Shown here: in pieces, positions 6,424 to 7,345 of the stretch
Layout: each line of letters starts with the position of its first letter
How positions within the stretch are numbered: position 1 is the first letter of the stretch
Assembly (NCBI GenBank): GCA_018700655.1
Contig: JABIUG010000349.1
Coordinates: forward strand, 1 to 7,345
Origin: Rhodospirillaceae bacterium
Lineage (GTDB): Bacteria > Pseudomonadota > Alphaproteobacteria > SP197
DNA: 7,345 nt
Direction of reading: 5' to 3'
Position numbers and translations under genes: made by a program
Notes under the pieces: generated by a model
Databases searched by the model: none
The model's input: the letters and a program-made list of their open reading frames with translations, nothing else
Told to the model about the DNA's origin: nothing

Positions 6424-6846
6424 TCAATCGGCCTTTGGCATGGGCCGATTGCCCTCATGTTGGGGAACATTTCCGTCGCGCGGAACCCAGGGGTTGGCGC
6501 TCGACGTCCAGATTTCCATGACCTGGCGCAAGGCGCTTCGATCATCCAGAGAGCCGGCCTTGACCACCATCATCTCTGGCGCATTGCTGCGCTGCGAAAA
6601 CAACTGAGTGCCGCAATCACCGCAGAAGTAACGCGTCAGCGTGCGCCCGCTGTCGACGACCTTGGCATAAGTCCTGGGTTCGCCCTTGGTGAAGGCGAGG
6701 TTGGTCGTCTGGATTACGGCGTTATGTGACAAGCCTGCACCGGAGGCCTTCTGGCAATCGGTGCAATGGCAGGCGATCACGTCGCTGATCGGCTGGTCGA
6801 TTTCATAGGCAACGGCGCCACAAAGGCACCCTCCGGTCGCGGCCAT
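6424..6846 (-). CDS. GFA (CENP-V/GFA) family zinc-binding protein
   Basis: The 140-residue protein carries all seven cysteines of the GFA fold: GGCLCGAV (C7, C9), CHCTDCQK (C26, C28, C31) and YFCGDCGT (C75, C78), which bind structural and catalytic zinc in the prototype, the glutathione-dependent formaldehyde-activating enzyme Gfa. FSQR and the C-terminal IWTSSANPWVP are common in the family. Most family members have no proven reaction, and there is no formaldehyde dehydrogenase gene nearby, so a formaldehyde role should not be assumed. The ATG at 6846-6844 is supported by GGGAG at 6859-6855, 8 bases upstream. Full length for the family (about 120-150 residues). Converges on the DUF2955 gene with no spacing. 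Confidence 0.9.
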   Translation of the reverse strand: MAATGGCLCGAVAYEIDQPISDVIACHCTDCQKASGAGLSHNAVIQTTNLAFTKGEPRTYAKVVDSGRTLTRYFCGDCGTQLFSQRSNAPEMMVVKAGSLDDRSALRQVMEIWTSSANPWVPRDGNVPQHEGNRPMPKAD

Positions 6847-6874
6847 GACGTGTTCTCCCGTTGGACAGACACGC

Positions 6875-6902
6875 AGCCTAGAACGAACACCCTGGAGTTC
6901 AA
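6875..6902 (-). promoter_or_regulatory. Weak candidate promoter of the GFA gene
   Basis: On the minus strand TTGAAC (6902-6897) and TAGGCT (6880-6875) are separated by 16 bases and would start transcription near 6868, about 10 bases before the GGGAG ribosome binding site. The boxes match the sigma-70 consensus at four and three of six positions. The position in the 101-base gap after the upstream gene is right, but the match is modest, and read-through from the secreted-protein gene is an alternative. Confidence 0.3.
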
Positions 6903-6947
6903 ATCAGGATGGCAGAAGCCGGCCCCAACTGATCGCACCGCATCCGA

Positions 6948-7345
6948 CTAGTTCGGCGTTTCACCGCGCAGAGGCAGGTTAGGCTCGCCGAAACAATCAC
7001 CACCCAGTGCCGTCCAGCTCGTCGGGAAAGCAGGACCGTCGAAAACAAGGATGACGCGGCCCCAGTTGTTCGAGCGGCGGTCATCGGGACCGACCAGGTC
7101 GACCATGCATGATCCCGCGCCATCCTCGATCCAGTAACCTTGGTGGACCGAACGGTTGTCATAATTGCCGGCCAGTCCGGGAAAGTAGACCCAGCCCCGA
7201 CGCCCCTTGTCGGTCGGGTACGACCAGATCGCGACATCGCCGATCTCTTCTTCATAGACAACCTGGCCCCATTGGCTGTTCCAGACTTCATCGGCCAGAA
7301 CCGGAGTTACAAAGACTGCGGCAGACAAGAAAGCAAACACACGAA
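6948..7345 (-). CDS. Small secreted Trp-rich protein of unknown function (start at or beyond window edge)
   Basis: The protein is not recognised. Its N-terminus is a signal peptide: a hydrophobic run FAFLSAAVFVTPV followed by VLA|DEVW, a good signal peptidase I site after about residue 16 of the version starting at a GTG (7340-7338). The frame stays open to the window edge (an Arg codon precedes the GTG), so the true start, with a basic n-region, probably lies just outside. The mature part of about 114 residues has seven Trp (among them WNSQWG, AIWSYP, GYW, NNWG) and two Cys (C78 in GSCM and C116 in GDCF) that could form a disulfide in the periplasm. The style resembles single-domain beta-rich periplasmic proteins, but no function is claimed. 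It ends 101 bases before the GFA gene on the same strand, so co-transcription is possible. Confidence 0.75.
   Translation of the reverse strand, partial: RVFAFLSAAVFVTPVLADEVWNSQWGQVVYEEEIGDVAIWSYPTDKGRRGWVYFPGLAGNYDNRSVHQGYWIEDGAGSCMVDLVGPDDRRSNNWGRVILVFDGPAFPTSWTALGGDCFGEPNLPLRGETPN

Noticed and set aside
1..7345. CRISPR array, tRNA/rRNA genes, toxin-antitoxin or defence system
   Set aside because: No regularly spaced repeats, cloverleaf-like or rRNA sequence, and no recognisable protein of these systems was seen on either strand.

Overview
The window is GC-rich with dense coding on both strands. The codon use and families (LDHD-type D-lactate dehydrogenase, TauD/TfdA dioxygenase, HlyD adaptor with a DUF2955 membrane partner, GFA protein) suggest an alphaproteobacterium, perhaps Rhodospirillales-like. 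That placement is an inference from style and gene content; no marker gene is present.

Layout, left to right. Positions 1-111 look foreign: AT-richer, non-coding, full of short direct and inverted repeats, and probably the end of an insertion sequence. They abut the broken 5' part of a class C beta-lactamase-like serine hydrolase gene (minus strand, 61-408), which has lost its catalytic region. Divergent from it is an intact FAD-linked D-lactate dehydrogenase (522-1910, plus), followed by a 96-residue two-helix membrane protein of unknown function (1989-2279, plus). A radical SAM enzyme with a cysteine-rich C-terminus (2284-3234, minus) converges on that small gene with only 4 bases between stops. 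The radical SAM gene shares a 134-base divergent intergenic region with an Fe(II)/2-oxoglutarate dioxygenase (3369-4202, plus). Next is a two-gene unit, an HlyD/EmrA-like adaptor (4278-5426) and a DUF2955/FUSC-like inner-membrane protein (5416-6423), overlapping by 11 bases and probably forming an export pump. A GFA-family zinc-binding protein (6424-6846, minus) ends back to back with it, the two stops forming TGATCA. The right edge holds a small secreted Trp-rich protein (6948-7345, minus) whose start lies at or just beyond the window edge.

The genes do not form one obvious pathway. D-lactate dehydrogenase feeds electrons from D-2-hydroxyacids to the respiratory chain. The radical SAM enzyme and the dioxygenase are oxidative enzymes of unknown substrate. 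The adaptor/DUF2955 pair probably exports small organic anions or drugs. No RNA gene, CRISPR array, complete transposase, prophage or clear defence system is visible. The least explained items are the repeat-rich junction at the left edge, the radical SAM protein, and the two small orphan proteins.
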